From Streptomyces olivaceus (lineage in GTDB: Bacteria > Actinomycetota > Actinomycetes > Streptomycetales > Streptomycetaceae): a stretch of DNA of 64,000 bases. The position numbers and the translations under genes were made by a program. Below, piece after piece: positions 8,418-17,199 of the stretch (the stretch's first letter is position 1; each line of letters opens with the position of its first letter). The stretch covers positions 62,001-126,000 of the forward strand of contig NZ_JOFH01000009.1 of assembly GCF_000721235.1 (NCBI RefSeq). The letters run 5' to 3'. Below the pieces are notes generated by a model. That model searched no databases. It saw nothing but the letters and a program-made list of their open reading frames with translations, and had not been told where the DNA came from.

Positions 8418-9683
8418 ATGATCACAAGAACACGGTTGGCGGCGGGTGCCTGTGCCCTGCTCGCCGCGCTGACGGCCGGGATGGCGTTCCCGGCCGGAGC
8501 GGCAGCCGGGGAACCCACGGGTGAGGACGCGCCGAAGGTCGACCTGGTGCTCGACGTCAGCGGCTCGATGCGGACGCGGGACATCGACGGCGGTACCCGG
8601 ATGGCCGCGGCGAAGCAGGCCTTCAACGAGGTGCTCGACGCGACGCCTGAGGAGGTGCAGCTGGGCATCCGGACGCTGGGGGCGGACTATCCCGGCGACG
8701 ACCGCAAGACCGGCTGCAAGGACACCGCGCAGCTCTATCCCGTCGGCCCGCTGGACCGCACCGAGGCGAAGACGGCGGTCGCGACCCTGTCGCCCACCGG
8801 CTGGACGCCGATCGGCCCCGCGCTGCTGAAGGCCGCCGACGACCTCGACGGCGGCGACGGCTCCAAGCGCATCGTGCTGATCAGCGACGGCGAGGACACC
8901 TGCGCGCCGCTGGACCCCTGCGAGGTGGCCCGCGAGATCGCCGCCAAGGGCATCGGCGTCACGATCGACACGCTGGGCCTGGTCCCCAACACCAAGCTGC
9001 GCAAGCAGCTCAGCTGCATCGCCGAGGCGACCGGCGGCACGTACACCTCGGTCGAGCACGCCGACGAACTGACCGACAAGGTCAACCAGTTGGTGGACCG
9101 CGCGGCCGACCCGGTGGTGACGCCGGTCGCCACCGAGGGCGCGGACGCGTGCGCGAAGGCGCCGACGCTCAAGTCGGGGCTGTACACCGACCGCGAGGAG
9201 TTCGGCCAGCAGCGCTGGTACCGCGTCGACGTGGAGCCGGGCCGGGAACTGCGGGCCTCGGTGAGCGTGAGCGCCGACCGGGCCGTGAACCCCTCCCACG
9301 GGGTGCTGCTGCGGGCGGTGACGGCGAGCGGCCGGGAGATCGTGCGCGGCGAGGCGGCGGGCAACGGCCGCACCGACGTGCTCTCGACCGGGCTGCGCTA
9401 CCCGAAGGCCGAGAGCGACGAGGAGGACGCCGCGCCCGAGGCCGTGTGCCTCCAGGTCACCAACTCCTTCTCCCCGGCCTCCGGCGTGAAGACCACGCCG
9501 GGCCTGCCGCTGGAGCTGACGGTCGACGTCGTGGACGGTCCGTCCGACTCCGACGACGTGGCCTCCTTCGGCCTCGGACGCGGCTGGTGGCTGCTCGGCC
9601 TGCTGGTGCTGGTCGGCTTCCTCGCCGGTCTGCTGTGGGGCTGGCTGTCGCGCTGGCGGTTCGCGGTCTGGAGGACCAACTGA
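8418..9683 (+). CDS. Exported vWA-domain membrane protein
   Basis: This 421-residue protein has an N-terminal signal peptide (cleavage near AAAG at about residue 31). A von Willebrand A domain spans about residues 40-215 with a complete MIDAS start DVSGSMRT, and a beta-rich region follows. There is a C-terminal transmembrane helix (about 378-400) ending in a short basic tail. The vWA domain is therefore outside the cell, anchored by the C-terminus. The domain carries several cysteines (GCKD, DTCAPLDPC, LSCIAE) that may form disulfides. The stop overlaps the next start by one base (TGATG), so the two genes are coupled and probably work as a complex. The ligand is unknown. Confidence 0.88.
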   Translation: MITRTRLAAGACALLAALTAGMAFPAGAAAGEPTGEDAPKVDLVLDVSGSMRTRDIDGGTRMAAAKQAFNEVLDATPEEVQLGIRTLGADYPGDDRKTGCKDTAQLYPVGPLDRTEAKTAVATLSPTGWTPIGPALLKAADDLDGGDGSKRIVLISDGEDTCAPLDPCEVAREIAAKGIGVTIDTLGLVPNTKLRKQLSCIAEATGGTYTSVEHADELTDKVNQLVDRAADPVVTPVATEGADACAKAPTLKSGLYTDREEFGQQRWYRVDVEPGRELRASVSVSADRAVNPSHGVLLRAVTASGREIVRGEAAGNGRTDVLSTGLRYPKAESDEEDAAPEAVCLQVTNSFSPASGVKTTPGLPLELTVDVVDGPSDSDDVASFGLGRGWWLLGLLVLVGFLAGLLWGWLSRWRFAVWRTN

Positions 9684-10507
9684 TGCGATTCACCCGAGTG
9701 CTGAGTGCCGCTGTCGTCGCACTGGGTCTCGCCGCGGGGCCCGCGGCGGCCGACTCCTCGCCCTCCGCGAGCCCCTCCGGCGGCGGGGACGGCGACGGGC
9801 CGACCGTGGCGGGCACGTCCTTCCGCACGGCGACCGAGATCGACCAGGGGCAGCAGGCCACGGCGGGCGGGTCCGCCGGTGACTACCTGTACTGGTCGTT
9901 CCCGGCCGACGCCGGGCAGCGGCCCACCGTGCGGGCCACGGTGAAGCTGCCCGAGACGCATGCCGCCGAGACCTGGCGCATCGACGTGTACGACGGCCTG
10001 CGCCGCCGCCAGGCCTGCCAGTGGGGCGCCGAGACCCGCACCGCGCAGGCGGGCGCCTCGTCCCTGGAGCTGGCCTGCGTGCTGCGCACGGTGCGCGCCT
10101 GGTCGGAGCCGTGGGCCAACGACCCGCTGCCGGGCACGTACTACATCCGGCTGACCGCGGTGAACCTGCCGGCCTCCGACCTCGGCGTCCCGGTCTCCAC
10201 CGAGGTCCAGGTGGACTCCAAGGACATGGGCGGGGCCGCGGCGGTGGACGGTGCGCTGGCCGAGCCGCTGGTGCCGGGCATCGCGGTGACGTCCGGGAAC
10301 GACGAGGACGCCGACGGCGAGGAGGACGGGGAGCGGAACGCCGTCCTGTCCGCCATCGAGCCCGAGGACGGATGGTCGTCGGGCTGGTGGTCCGACCGCT
10401 GGGTGTGGACCGGGATCGGTGCCGTGCTGGCCGCGCTCGCGGGCATCGGCGGCTACGCGCTGACCCGCGGGTCGGGCCGGCCGTCGCGGACACCGCCGGG
10501 CGCCTGA
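9683..10507 (+). CDS. Exported membrane-anchored partner of the vWA protein (unknown function)
   Basis: This 274-residue protein has a signal peptide (residues 1-23) and a Ser/Gly-rich stretch. It then has an extracellular beta-rich domain (about 45-190) with two cysteines, an acidic linker (DEDADGEEDGE) and one C-terminal transmembrane helix with a basic tail. The layout mirrors its upstream neighbour: export signal, outside domain, C-terminal anchor. The ATG overlaps the preceding stop, so translation is coupled. I do not recognise the domain family; a role as a cell-surface partner of the vWA protein is inferred from the coupling and shared topology. Confidence 0.8.
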   Translation: MRFTRVLSAAVVALGLAAGPAAADSSPSASPSGGGDGDGPTVAGTSFRTATEIDQGQQATAGGSAGDYLYWSFPADAGQRPTVRATVKLPETHAAETWRIDVYDGLRRRQACQWGAETRTAQAGASSLELACVLRTVRAWSEPWANDPLPGTYYIRLTAVNLPASDLGVPVSTEVQVDSKDMGGAAAVDGALAEPLVPGIAVTSGNDEDADGEEDGERNAVLSAIEPEDGWSSGWWSDRWVWTGIGAVLAALAGIGGYALTRGSGRPSRTPPGA

Positions 10508-10516
10508 CCGCCCCTC

Positions 10517-10551
10517 GGGAGGCCCGCCCCGCTCGTCGGGGCGGGCCTCCC
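10517..10551. terminator. Bidirectional terminator hairpin
   Basis: A perfect 14-bp stem (GGGAGGCCCGCCCC and its complement) with a 7-base loop lies between convergent genes ending at 10507 and 10575. There is no T-run, as is usual in Streptomyces. Confidence 0.75.
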
Positions 10552-10587
10552 GCCGTCTCACCCCTCCCGCCGTCTCATCCCTCCCGC
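10547..10587. repeat. 17-bp tandem repeat spanning the HxlR stop codon
   Basis: CTCCCGC recurs at 10547, 10564 and 10581, and CCGTCTCA recurs between the copies, giving a 17-bp period. The unit includes the stop codon of the minus-strand HxlR gene (10575-10577), so the gene's 3' end has been copied into the spacer. Confidence 0.7.
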
Positions 10588-11222
10588 AGTGCCTTGGCCG
10601 CCGTGCCGTCGCCGGTCACCTCGACGCGCCCGGCGCGCACCGCGTCCCGCAGTCCGGTCTCCCCGCGGCCCAGCGCCGCGCACGTCGCGGCGTCCAGCAC
10701 GAGCCGGGCGTCGGGCTCCCCGGGCGCGGGCCCGTCGCCGTACGCGGGGCCGTCCTCCGCCTCACCGGCGTACAGGTGGAACGTCCCCTCCTCCAGCCGG
10801 ACTTCGACGACCCCCTCCCCCGCCCCGGCCTCCCGCAGCGCGCGCAGCAGGGGCAGCGCGAACCAGTGCGCGCGTACGGCGTCGGTGGGCCGCCGCTCCC
10901 CCAGTTCCGCGGCGCCCCACGCGCCGAGCGCCTCAAGGACGGGCAGCAGGGCGCGTCCCCGCGCGGTGAGTTCGTAGACGTACGCCGCCGCGGGCGGCGG
11001 CAGCCGGCGCCGGGTGGTGAGCCCGTCGCGCTCCATGTCCTTCAGCCGCGAGGCGAGTACGTCGGTGCTGACGCCCGGCAGGTCGGCGTGCAGGTCGGTG
11101 TAGCGCCGCGGTCCCGCGAGCAGCTCCCGGACGATCAGCAGGGTCCAGCGGTCGCCGACGGCGTCGAGCGCCCGGGCGGCGGAACAGAACTGGTCGTAGC
11201 TACGGCGAGCGCGTGGTGACAT
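10575..11222 (-). CDS. HxlR-family winged-helix transcriptional regulator
   Basis: This 215-residue protein has an HxlR DNA-binding domain at about residues 5-105 (core WTLLIVRELLAGPRRYTDL ... LASRLKDMERDGL). A C-terminal domain of about 90 residues (LVLDAATCAALGRGETG) resembles the SCP2-like tail seen in some longer HxlR proteins. ATG 11222 is preferred over TTG 11240. A promoter (TTGGAA-N16-TACACT) ends seven bases before this ATG and no ribosome site is visible, so the message is probably leaderless. Two palindromes in the spacer shared with the divergent aminotransferase gene are likely operators, one covering this gene's -35. Confidence 0.88.
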   Translation of the reverse strand: MSPRARRSYDQFCSAARALDAVGDRWTLLIVRELLAGPRRYTDLHADLPGVSTDVLASRLKDMERDGLTTRRRLPPPAAAYVYELTARGRALLPVLEALGAWGAAELGERRPTDAVRAHWFALPLLRALREAGAGEGVVEVRLEEGTFHLYAGEAEDGPAYGDGPAPGEPDARLVLDAATCAALGRGETGLRDAVRAGRVEVTGDGTAAKALREG

Positions 11223-11229
11223 GCGACGC

Positions 11230-11257
11230 AGTGTAGACAAGTTGTTGGACTTTCCAA
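11230..11257 (-). promoter_or_regulatory. Leaderless promoter of the HxlR gene
   Basis: On the minus strand, -35 TTGGAA (11257-11252), 16 bases, -10 TACACT (11235-11230). The A of the ATG falls about 8 bases after the -10. The -35 lies inside palindrome 11245-11257, which suggests autorepression. Confidence 0.65.
11245..11257. promoter_or_regulatory. Palindromic operator 1 (HxlR/aminotransferase spacer)
   Basis: TTGGACTTTCCAA has perfect 5-bp arms around CTT. Its centre lies 21 bp, two helical turns, from that of operator 2, as expected for cooperative binding of two regulator dimers. Confidence 0.6.
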
Positions 11258-11264
11258 GCTGCTA

Positions 11265-11279
11265 CTTGGTAAAACCAAG
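11265..11279. promoter_or_regulatory. Palindromic operator 2 (HxlR/aminotransferase spacer)
   Basis: CTTGGTAAAACCAAG has perfect 6-bp arms around AAA and shares the TTGG/CCAA core with operator 1. It sits 30 bases upstream of the aminotransferase start, where it could repress that promoter. Confidence 0.6.
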
Positions 11280-11308
11280 CAACACAAGATTCCGGAGGGA
11301 AGCCGCGC

Positions 11309-12517
11309 ATGGAGTTCCGGCAGTCGAACAAGCTCAGCGAGGTCTGCTACGAGATCCGCGGCCCGGTGATCGAGCACGCCAACGCACTGGAGGAGGCGGG
11401 CCACAGCGTCCTGCGCCTCAACACCGGCAACCCGGCGCTCTTCGGCTTCGAGGCGCCGGAGGAGATCGTCCAGGACATGATCCGGATGCTGCCGCAGGCG
11501 CACGGCTACACCGACTCGCGCGGCATCCTCTCCGCCCGCCGGGCCGTCGCCCAGCGCTACCAGGCCCTGGGCCTGGAGGTGGACGTGGACGACGTCTTCC
11601 TCGGCAACGGCGTCTCGGAGCTGGTCTCCATGGCCGTACAGGCTCTTCTCGAGGACGGCGACGAGGTCCTGATCCCCGCCCCCGACTTCCCTCTCTGGAC
11701 GGCGGTGACGACCCTCTCGGGCGGCAGGGCGGTGCACTACCTGTGCGACGAACAGGCGGAGTGGTACCCCGATCTGGCCGACATGGAGTCGAAGATCACC
11801 GACCGCACCAAGGCGGTCGTCATCATCAACCCCAACAACCCCACCGGCGCCGTCTACCCCAAGGCGGTCGTCGAGGGCATCCTCGACCTCGCCCGCCGCC
11901 ACGGCCTGATGGTCTTCGCCGACGAGATCTACGACCAGATCCTGTACGACGACGCCGTCCACCACTCGGCCGCGTCCCTCGCCCCCGACCTGGTGGTCCT
12001 CACCTTCTGCGGCCTCTCCAAGACGTACCGGGTGGCGGGCTTCCGCTCCGGGTGGCTGGTGGTGACCGGCCCGAAGCAGCACGCGAAGGACTACCTGGAG
12101 GGCCTGACCATGCTGGCCTCCATGCGGCTGTGCGCCAACGCCCCCGCCCAGTACGCCATCCAGGCCGCGCTCGGCGGCCGGCAGTCCATCCGCGAGCTGA
12201 CCGCTCCGGGCGGGCGGCTGCGCGAGCAGCGGGACGTGGCCTGGGAGCGGCTGAACGAGATCCCGGGCGTCTCCTGCGTCAAGCCCAAGGGCGCGCTGTA
12301 CGCCTTCCCGCGGATCGACCCGAAGGTCCACCGCATCCACGACGACGAGAAGTTCGTCCTCGACCTGCTGCTCCGCGAGAAGATCCAGGTCGTCCAGGGC
12401 ACCGGCTTCAACTGGCCGGGCACCGACCACTTCCGCATCCTCACCCTGCCGTACGCCGACGACCTGGAGGCGGCGATCGGCCGGATCGGGCGGTTCCTGA
12501 GCGGGTACCGGCAGTAG
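11309..12517 (+). CDS. PLP-dependent aminotransferase, AlaA-like (fold type I)
   Basis: This 402-residue protein is close to AlaA-type alanine transaminases. It has an NTGNPALFGF N-terminal block, INPNNPTGAVY (about 173-183), the FADEIYDQILYDD cofactor-ring region and the PLP lysine in GLSKTYRVAGFRSGW (Lys238). It probably interconverts pyruvate plus glutamate and alanine plus 2-oxoglutarate. The ATG follows GGAGGGAAG with good spacing. It is divergent from the HxlR gene across a spacer with two palindromes, so HxlR control is likely. Length and motifs are complete. Exact amino-acid specificity cannot be read from the sequence. Confidence 0.9.
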   Translation: MEFRQSNKLSEVCYEIRGPVIEHANALEEAGHSVLRLNTGNPALFGFEAPEEIVQDMIRMLPQAHGYTDSRGILSARRAVAQRYQALGLEVDVDDVFLGNGVSELVSMAVQALLEDGDEVLIPAPDFPLWTAVTTLSGGRAVHYLCDEQAEWYPDLADMESKITDRTKAVVIINPNNPTGAVYPKAVVEGILDLARRHGLMVFADEIYDQILYDDAVHHSAASLAPDLVVLTFCGLSKTYRVAGFRSGWLVVTGPKQHAKDYLEGLTMLASMRLCANAPAQYAIQAALGGRQSIRELTAPGGRLREQRDVAWERLNEIPGVSCVKPKGALYAFPRIDPKVHRIHDDEKFVLDLLLREKIQVVQGTGFNWPGTDHFRILTLPYADDLEAAIGRIGRFLSGYRQ

Positions 12518-12583
12518 CGGCCCGGCGGGTGTTCCGCCAGGCCAGAGCGCCGGGGTGCGGCGCCCGGTCGTAGCCTGGAGGGC

Positions 12584-13183
12584 ATGGGTGATCTTTTTCT
12601 GGTCCGGCACGGCGAGACCGAGTGGTCGCGGTCCGGGCGGCACACCGGGCTGACGGACGTCCCGCTGACCGAGAAGGGGCGGGAGCAGGCGCGGAGCCTG
12701 GTGCCGCTGATCCGTTCGCACCGGATCGGGGCCGCCTTCGTCAGCCCCTTCCAGCGGGCCCGGGAGACGGCCGAGCTGATCGGACTGCACGACGTGCGCG
12801 TCGAGCCGGACCTGCACGAGTGGGACTACGGCGGCTACGAGGGCGTCACGACGGTCGAGATCCACCGGACCAGGCCCGAGTGGTTCCTGTTCACGGACGG
12901 CGTCGCGCCCGGACCGCCGGAGCACCCGGGCGAGACCCCCGAGCAGGTCGGTGAGCGGGCCGACCGGGTGCTGGCCGCGGCGGAGGCGGCGCTGAACAAC
13001 ACCGAGGGGTGTGTGGTCCTGGTCGCGCACGGTCACTTCCTGCGGGTGCTGACCGCGCGGCACCTGGGCCTTCCCTCGTCCCACGGGGCGCTCTTCCAGC
13101 TCGGCACCGGGACGCTGTGCCGGCTGGGCACGGAGCACGGGCGGCCGGTGATCGCCGCCTGGAATGTCAGACCTCCGTCGTAG
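12584..13183 (+). CDS. Histidine phosphatase family protein
   Basis: This 199-residue protein has the RHG motif LVRHGETEW at residues 6-14, the second catalytic histidine in LVAHGHFLRVL (about residue 150) and the acid residue in DLHEWDYGGYEG. This is a phosphoglycerate-mutase-fold phosphatase. The physiological substrate is not evident; small cytosolic members act on sugar phosphates or nucleotides. The ATG follows GGAGGGC closely. It lies 66 bases after the aminotransferase and 49 before an unknown gene, all on the plus strand. Confidence 0.88.
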   Translation: MGDLFLVRHGETEWSRSGRHTGLTDVPLTEKGREQARSLVPLIRSHRIGAAFVSPFQRARETAELIGLHDVRVEPDLHEWDYGGYEGVTTVEIHRTRPEWFLFTDGVAPGPPEHPGETPEQVGERADRVLAAAEAALNNTEGCVVLVAHGHFLRVLTARHLGLPSSHGALFQLGTGTLCRLGTEHGRPVIAAWNVRPPS

Positions 13184-13232
13184 TCTTCGAAGGCGTCACC
13201 GGTGAGCCGACCAGACGGAAGGGGGGCGTGCC

Positions 13233-13922
13233 GTGGCCCTGTCGCCCACTCCTGCCCAGCGGCGGGTCCTCGAGGCCGCCGATCCCGGCACCGGACGCCT
13301 GCGGGGTACGGAGGCGCAGCTCGCGGGGCTGGTGAAGCGGGGGCTCGCCTTCCGGCACCCGCGCCCGCCGCACGACCACTTCCTGACGCCGGCCGGGCAC
13401 CGGATACGGGAGGCGGGCGGCGAGCCGGAGATCCCGGAGGCGTCCGCGGCGGTCTCCCAGGACGTGTCCCCCGCGCCGGCCGCGCGTGAGGTGTTCGCCG
13501 CGCGGGTCGGGGGTGAACCGTCCGTCGCGGGGGCGGCCGGGGACGCGCGGCTGCGGGAGGTGCGGGGCGCCTGGCAGGGGCTGCTCGAACTGCGGCGGAT
13601 GACGCATCCCGACGGGAGTACGGACCGGCCCTGTGCGTGGGAGCGGTCGCACCTCGTGCGGGCCGCCGCGCTCGCCCTGGAGGCCGCCGGGCACCGTCCG
13701 GCGGGCCCGGACGGCGACGACGGCGGCGACGAGGACGGTGACGGCGGCGGGTACCGGGTGCGCGCGACGCCGCAGCCGGAGGCCGTCGCCGTGCACGGCC
13801 CGGACGCCGCAGCGCTGCGGGCGTACACGGAGACGCTGGAGCGGGCGGGCTGGCACGTCGGGGAGCACACCGAGCCGCGCTCCCGGTCCCGTTACCTGCT
13901 GGCCTCCCCGCGGAAGGTGTGA
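13233..13922 (+). CDS. Protein of unknown function, possible winged-helix N-terminus
   Basis: I do not recognise this 229-residue protein. Residues 1-60 (RRVLEAADPG ... LVKRGLAFRH ... LTPAGHRIRE) have the helix and wing spacing of a MarR-like winged helix. A low-complexity acidic run (DGDDGGDEDGDGGG, about 160-173) then separates a C-terminal alpha/beta segment with WHVGEH. The GTG start is supported by GGAAGGGG ten bases upstream. It converges with the permease gene. A regulator is possible, but the DNA-binding assignment rests only on pattern. Confidence 0.65.
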   Translation: MALSPTPAQRRVLEAADPGTGRLRGTEAQLAGLVKRGLAFRHPRPPHDHFLTPAGHRIREAGGEPEIPEASAAVSQDVSPAPAAREVFAARVGGEPSVAGAAGDARLREVRGAWQGLLELRRMTHPDGSTDRPCAWERSHLVRAAALALEAAGHRPAGPDGDDGGDEDGDGGGYRVRATPQPEAVAVHGPDAAALRAYTETLERAGWHVGEHTEPRSRSRYLLASPRKV

Positions 13923-13983
13923 CGCCCCGGCCGCCGGGTGGGGCACTGGGCCGGCGGGAAGGGATCACGCCACTCACCAGTGC

Positions 13984-15375
13984 TCACGGGGCCGCCGCTG
14001 CCCTGGACGACTCGGTCAGCTCGTCGCCTGCCTCCATCGGGTGGGTGACGTCCTCGGCGTCGCGTTCGCGGCCGCCGCCGATGTGGTTGAAGACCAGGTT
14101 GAGCAGGACGGCGGCGACGCAGCCCGTGGAGATGCCCGAGTCCAGGATGATCTTCGCGTTCTCCGGGAACGCGTGGTAGAAGTCCGGGGCCGCGATGGGG
14201 ATGATGCCGACGGCCAGGGAGACGGCCACGATCAGGACGTTGTTGTCCTTGTCCAGGCTCGCCCGCACCAGGGTCTGGATGCCGCTCGCCGCGACCGACC
14301 CGAACAGCACCACGCCGGCCCCGCCGAGCACCGGGCGCGGTACGACGGCGATGAGCGAGGCGGCCATCGGGCACAGGCCCATCAGCACCAGGAACCCGCC
14401 GCCCACGGCGACGACGTAGCGGCTGCGGATCTTCGTCATCGCGACCAGGCCGATGTTCTGGGCGAAGGCGCTGCACATGAAGCCGTTGAAGACCGGGCTG
14501 ACCGCCGAGCCGAGGGTGTCGGCGCGCAGGCCGGCCGCGATGGTCTTCTCGTCGGCCGGGCGGCCCACGATCTCGCCGAGGGCCAGCATGTCGGCGGTGG
14601 ACTCGGTCATAGAGACCACCATCACGACGCACATCGAGACGATCGCGGCGATCTGGAACTGCGGGGCGCCGAAGTGGAACGGGGTGGGGAAGCCGATCAC
14701 GTCCGCGTCGGCGACCGGCCCGAAGTCCGTGACGCCGAAGGGGATCGCGAGGAGGGTGCCCGCGATCAGGCCGAGGAGGACGGCGATCTGCTTGACGAAG
14801 CCCCGGGTGAACCGGCGCAGGACCAGGACGATCACGAGGGTGAGCGCGGCCAGGCCCAGGTTGGTGGCCGAGCCGTAGTCGTCCGCGGTGGGGGCGGGAC
14901 CCTGCGCCCAGTCGAAGGCGACGGGCAGCAGGGAGATGCCGATGAGGGTGATGACGGTGCCGGTGACGACCGGCGGGAAGAAGCGGATCGCCTTGCAGAA
15001 GACGGGGGCGGCGAGGAAGCCGAGGAGTCCCGCGACGACGACCGCGCCGAAGATGATCGGCAGCGCGTCGGACTTGTCGTCGGTGGAGGCGACGACCGCG
15101 GTCATGGGGGCGACACCGGCGAAGGTGACGCCGTTGACGAAGGGCAGCCGGGCGCCGATCTTCCAGATGCCCAGGGTCTGCAGGAAGGTGGCGAGGCCCG
15201 CGGTGAACAGGCAGGCGCCGGTGAGGAAGGTGAGTTCGGCGGCGGTCAGGCCGATGGCCGCGCCGACGATCAGGGGCGGGGCGACGACTCCGGCGTACAT
15301 CGCGGCCACGTGCTGGAGGCCGGTCGTCGCCATCTTGAGGGGCGGGAGTTTCTCGTCAACTGGGTGGTCGGCCAC
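13984..15375 (-). CDS. NCS2-family nucleobase permease (xanthine/urate type)
   Basis: This 463-residue protein has about 12 or more membrane spans and the nucleobase-cation symporter-2 signature QNIGLVAMTKIRSR. It imports a purine base by ion symport; its place beside 8-oxoguanine deaminase and uricase points to xanthine, urate or 8-oxopurines. The start is GTG 15375 with GGAGGA upstream. A strong hairpin (15491-15526) separates it from the deaminase gene, so it may be transcribed on its own. The C-terminal tail is charged and cytosolic. The family is secure, the exact substrate inferred. Confidence 0.9.
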   Translation of the reverse strand: MADHPVDEKLPPLKMATTGLQHVAAMYAGVVAPPLIVGAAIGLTAAELTFLTGACLFTAGLATFLQTLGIWKIGARLPFVNGVTFAGVAPMTAVVASTDDKSDALPIIFGAVVVAGLLGFLAAPVFCKAIRFFPPVVTGTVITLIGISLLPVAFDWAQGPAPTADDYGSATNLGLAALTLVIVLVLRRFTRGFVKQIAVLLGLIAGTLLAIPFGVTDFGPVADADVIGFPTPFHFGAPQFQIAAIVSMCVVMVVSMTESTADMLALGEIVGRPADEKTIAAGLRADTLGSAVSPVFNGFMCSAFAQNIGLVAMTKIRSRYVVAVGGGFLVLMGLCPMAASLIAVVPRPVLGGAGVVLFGSVAASGIQTLVRASLDKDNNVLIVAVSLAVGIIPIAAPDFYHAFPENAKIILDSGISTGCVAAVLLNLVFNHIGGGRERDAEDVTHPMEAGDELTESSRAAAAP

Positions 15376-15490
15376 GGCGGCGTTCCTCCGGTCGGTTACA
15401 CGTCGGCTCTGACGCGGGTGTCAGGGAGGTGGTGCGAGTGGTGGTCGTGCGGGACCGGTGCGGACGGACCGTTCGGGAAACGGAAGGCCG

Positions 15491-15526
15491 CTCCGGGGCG
15501 TGCGCGCGGGGGCGCACGCCCCGGAG
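15491..15526 (-). terminator. Hairpin downstream of the deaminase gene
   Basis: A perfect 15-bp stem (CTCCGGGGCGTGCGC arm) with a 6-base loop lies about 100 bases after the 8-oxoguanine deaminase stop and 116 bases before the permease start. Confidence 0.65.
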
Positions 15527-15624
15527 TCGGTTGCCGTGGGACCGCTGGGGTCCACGGCTACCGGCCGGAAGCCGTCCCTCCCGGCCGGAGCTCAAGTGGT
15601 GCCGCGTACGGGGCCGTACGCGGT

Positions 15625-17025
15625 TCAGGCCGTCGCGGCGAGCCGGGCCAGGCGGCGGGCCTCGTCCCTCGTGGCGCGGGCGACGGCGTCCTCGTCGACC
15701 GTGAGCAGCCTGCCGTCCTCGACGATCCGGCGGCCGTTCACGTACGACGCCGTGACCGGGGCGGCGGCGCCGAGGACCAGGGCGGTCACCGGGTCGGCGA
15801 TCGAGGCGTGGGCGAGGGTGTCCATCCGCCACAGCACCAGGTCGGCGAGCTTGCCCGCCTCCAGGGAGCCGGTCTCTGCGGCCCGGCCGAGGACCTGCGC
15901 GCCGCCGTACGTGCCCAGGCGCAGCGCCCGGCGGGCGTTCAACGCGGCCTCGCCGTGGACGCCGAGCCGGTTCACCAGCAGGGCGTTGCGCAGTTCGGTG
16001 TGGAGTTCGCCGGACTCGTTGGAGGCGGTGCCGTCGACGCCGAGGCCGACCGGGACCCCGGCGGCGAGCAGGTCGGGCACGCGGGCGATCCCGGCGGCCA
16101 GGCGGGCGTTGGAGGACGGGCAGTGGGCGACGCCGGTGCCGGTGCGGGCGAACGCGGCGATGTCGGAGTCGTTCATGTGGACGCAGTGCGCCATCCACAC
16201 GTCCTCGCCGAGCCAGCCGGTGGACTCGAAGTAGTCGGTCGGGCCCATGCCGAACAGCTCGTGGCAGAACTTCTCCTCCTCCTTGGTCTCCGAGCCGTGG
16301 GTGTGCAGCCGCACGCCGAGCCGGCGCGCCAACTCCGCTCCCTGGCGCATCAGTTCGGTGGAGACGGAGAAGGGCGAGCAGGGGGCCACGGCGACCTGGG
16401 TCATGGCGTCGAAGGAGGGGTCGTGGTGCTCCTCGACGGTGGCGGCGGTGGCGGCGAGCGCGTCGTCCAGGCTCTCCACCGCGAAGTCCGGCGGCAGCCC
16501 GCCGTCGGACTCGCCGCGGTCCATGGAGCCGCGGGCGAGGGTGAAGCGGACGCCCATGTCGCGGGCGGCGCGGATGATCGTGCCGGAGAGGTCGCCGGTG
16601 CCGCGCGGGTAGATGTAGTGGTGGTCCATGGCGGTGGTGACGCCGCCGCGGGCCATCATGGCGAGGGAGCCCTGGGCCGCCGCGTGGGCCATCGGCTCGT
16701 CGATGCGCGCCCACGTCGGGTACAGCGCGGTCAGCCAGTCGAACAGGTTGTGGTCGGTGGCCAGGCCCCGGGTGAGCCACTGGTAGAAGTGGTGGTGGGT
16801 GTTGACCAGGCCGGGCGTGAGGAGGTGTCCGGTCGCGTCGATCCGCGCCGCGACGTTCCCCAGGCCCTCGGGCGCCCGTCCCGCGCCCACGGACTCGATC
16901 CTGTTGCCGGCGATCACGACATGGCCCGAGGCGTACTCGGTGTCGTCCGCGTCCACGGTGGCGATCGCACAGTTCTCGATGACGGTGCGCTCGGCTGCCG
17001 GTGAGGTGCCGGGAGTTGCTGCCAT
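15625..17025 (-). CDS. 8-oxoguanine deaminase (amidohydrolase family)
   Basis: This 466-residue protein has amidohydrolase metal motifs: NTHHHFYQWLTRG (about residues 75-87), HTHGSETKEEEK, HCVHMNDSD and the catalytic-Asp region GVDGTASNESG. The HTHGSE form matches the 8-oxoguanine / hydroxydechloroatrazine-type deaminase branch. The likely reaction is 8-oxoguanine to urate plus ammonia, which would feed uricase encoded next upstream. The ATG has AAGGA at good spacing. The gene lies 174 bases downstream of uricase, with a long palindrome in between, so it may have its own promoter. Another purine or triazine-like deaminase activity cannot be excluded. Confidence 0.85.
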   Translation of the reverse strand: MAATPGTSPAAERTVIENCAIATVDADDTEYASGHVVIAGNRIESVGAGRAPEGLGNVAARIDATGHLLTPGLVNTHHHFYQWLTRGLATDHNLFDWLTALYPTWARIDEPMAHAAAQGSLAMMARGGVTTAMDHHYIYPRGTGDLSGTIIRAARDMGVRFTLARGSMDRGESDGGLPPDFAVESLDDALAATAATVEEHHDPSFDAMTQVAVAPCSPFSVSTELMRQGAELARRLGVRLHTHGSETKEEEKFCHELFGMGPTDYFESTGWLGEDVWMAHCVHMNDSDIAAFARTGTGVAHCPSSNARLAAGIARVPDLLAAGVPVGLGVDGTASNESGELHTELRNALLVNRLGVHGEAALNARRALRLGTYGGAQVLGRAAETGSLEAGKLADLVLWRMDTLAHASIADPVTALVLGAAAPVTASYVNGRRIVEDGRLLTVDEDAVARATRDEARRLARLAATA

Positions 17026-17161
17026 GCTGCTTCCTTGTCTTCGGTGCGGCCCGTGGGCGAGAGTCGGGTACCCACGGGGAGGGCACGGCAGGACCCTGGG
17101 AGGATTTGAGTGCCGGAACCGTGCGGCGGCTCCGGGTGCCGAGGGAGTGGGACGGATGCGC

Positions 17162-17185
17162 TCCCGGGGCCGGCCGGCCCCGGGA
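17162..17185 (-). terminator. 24-bp perfect palindrome after uricase
   Basis: A GC-only palindrome centred at 17173/17174 (half-site TCCCGGGGCCGG) lies just past the uricase stop. It is a likely terminator or processing site separating uricase from the deaminase gene. Confidence 0.5.
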
Positions 17186-17199
17186 CCACACCCTTCGTG

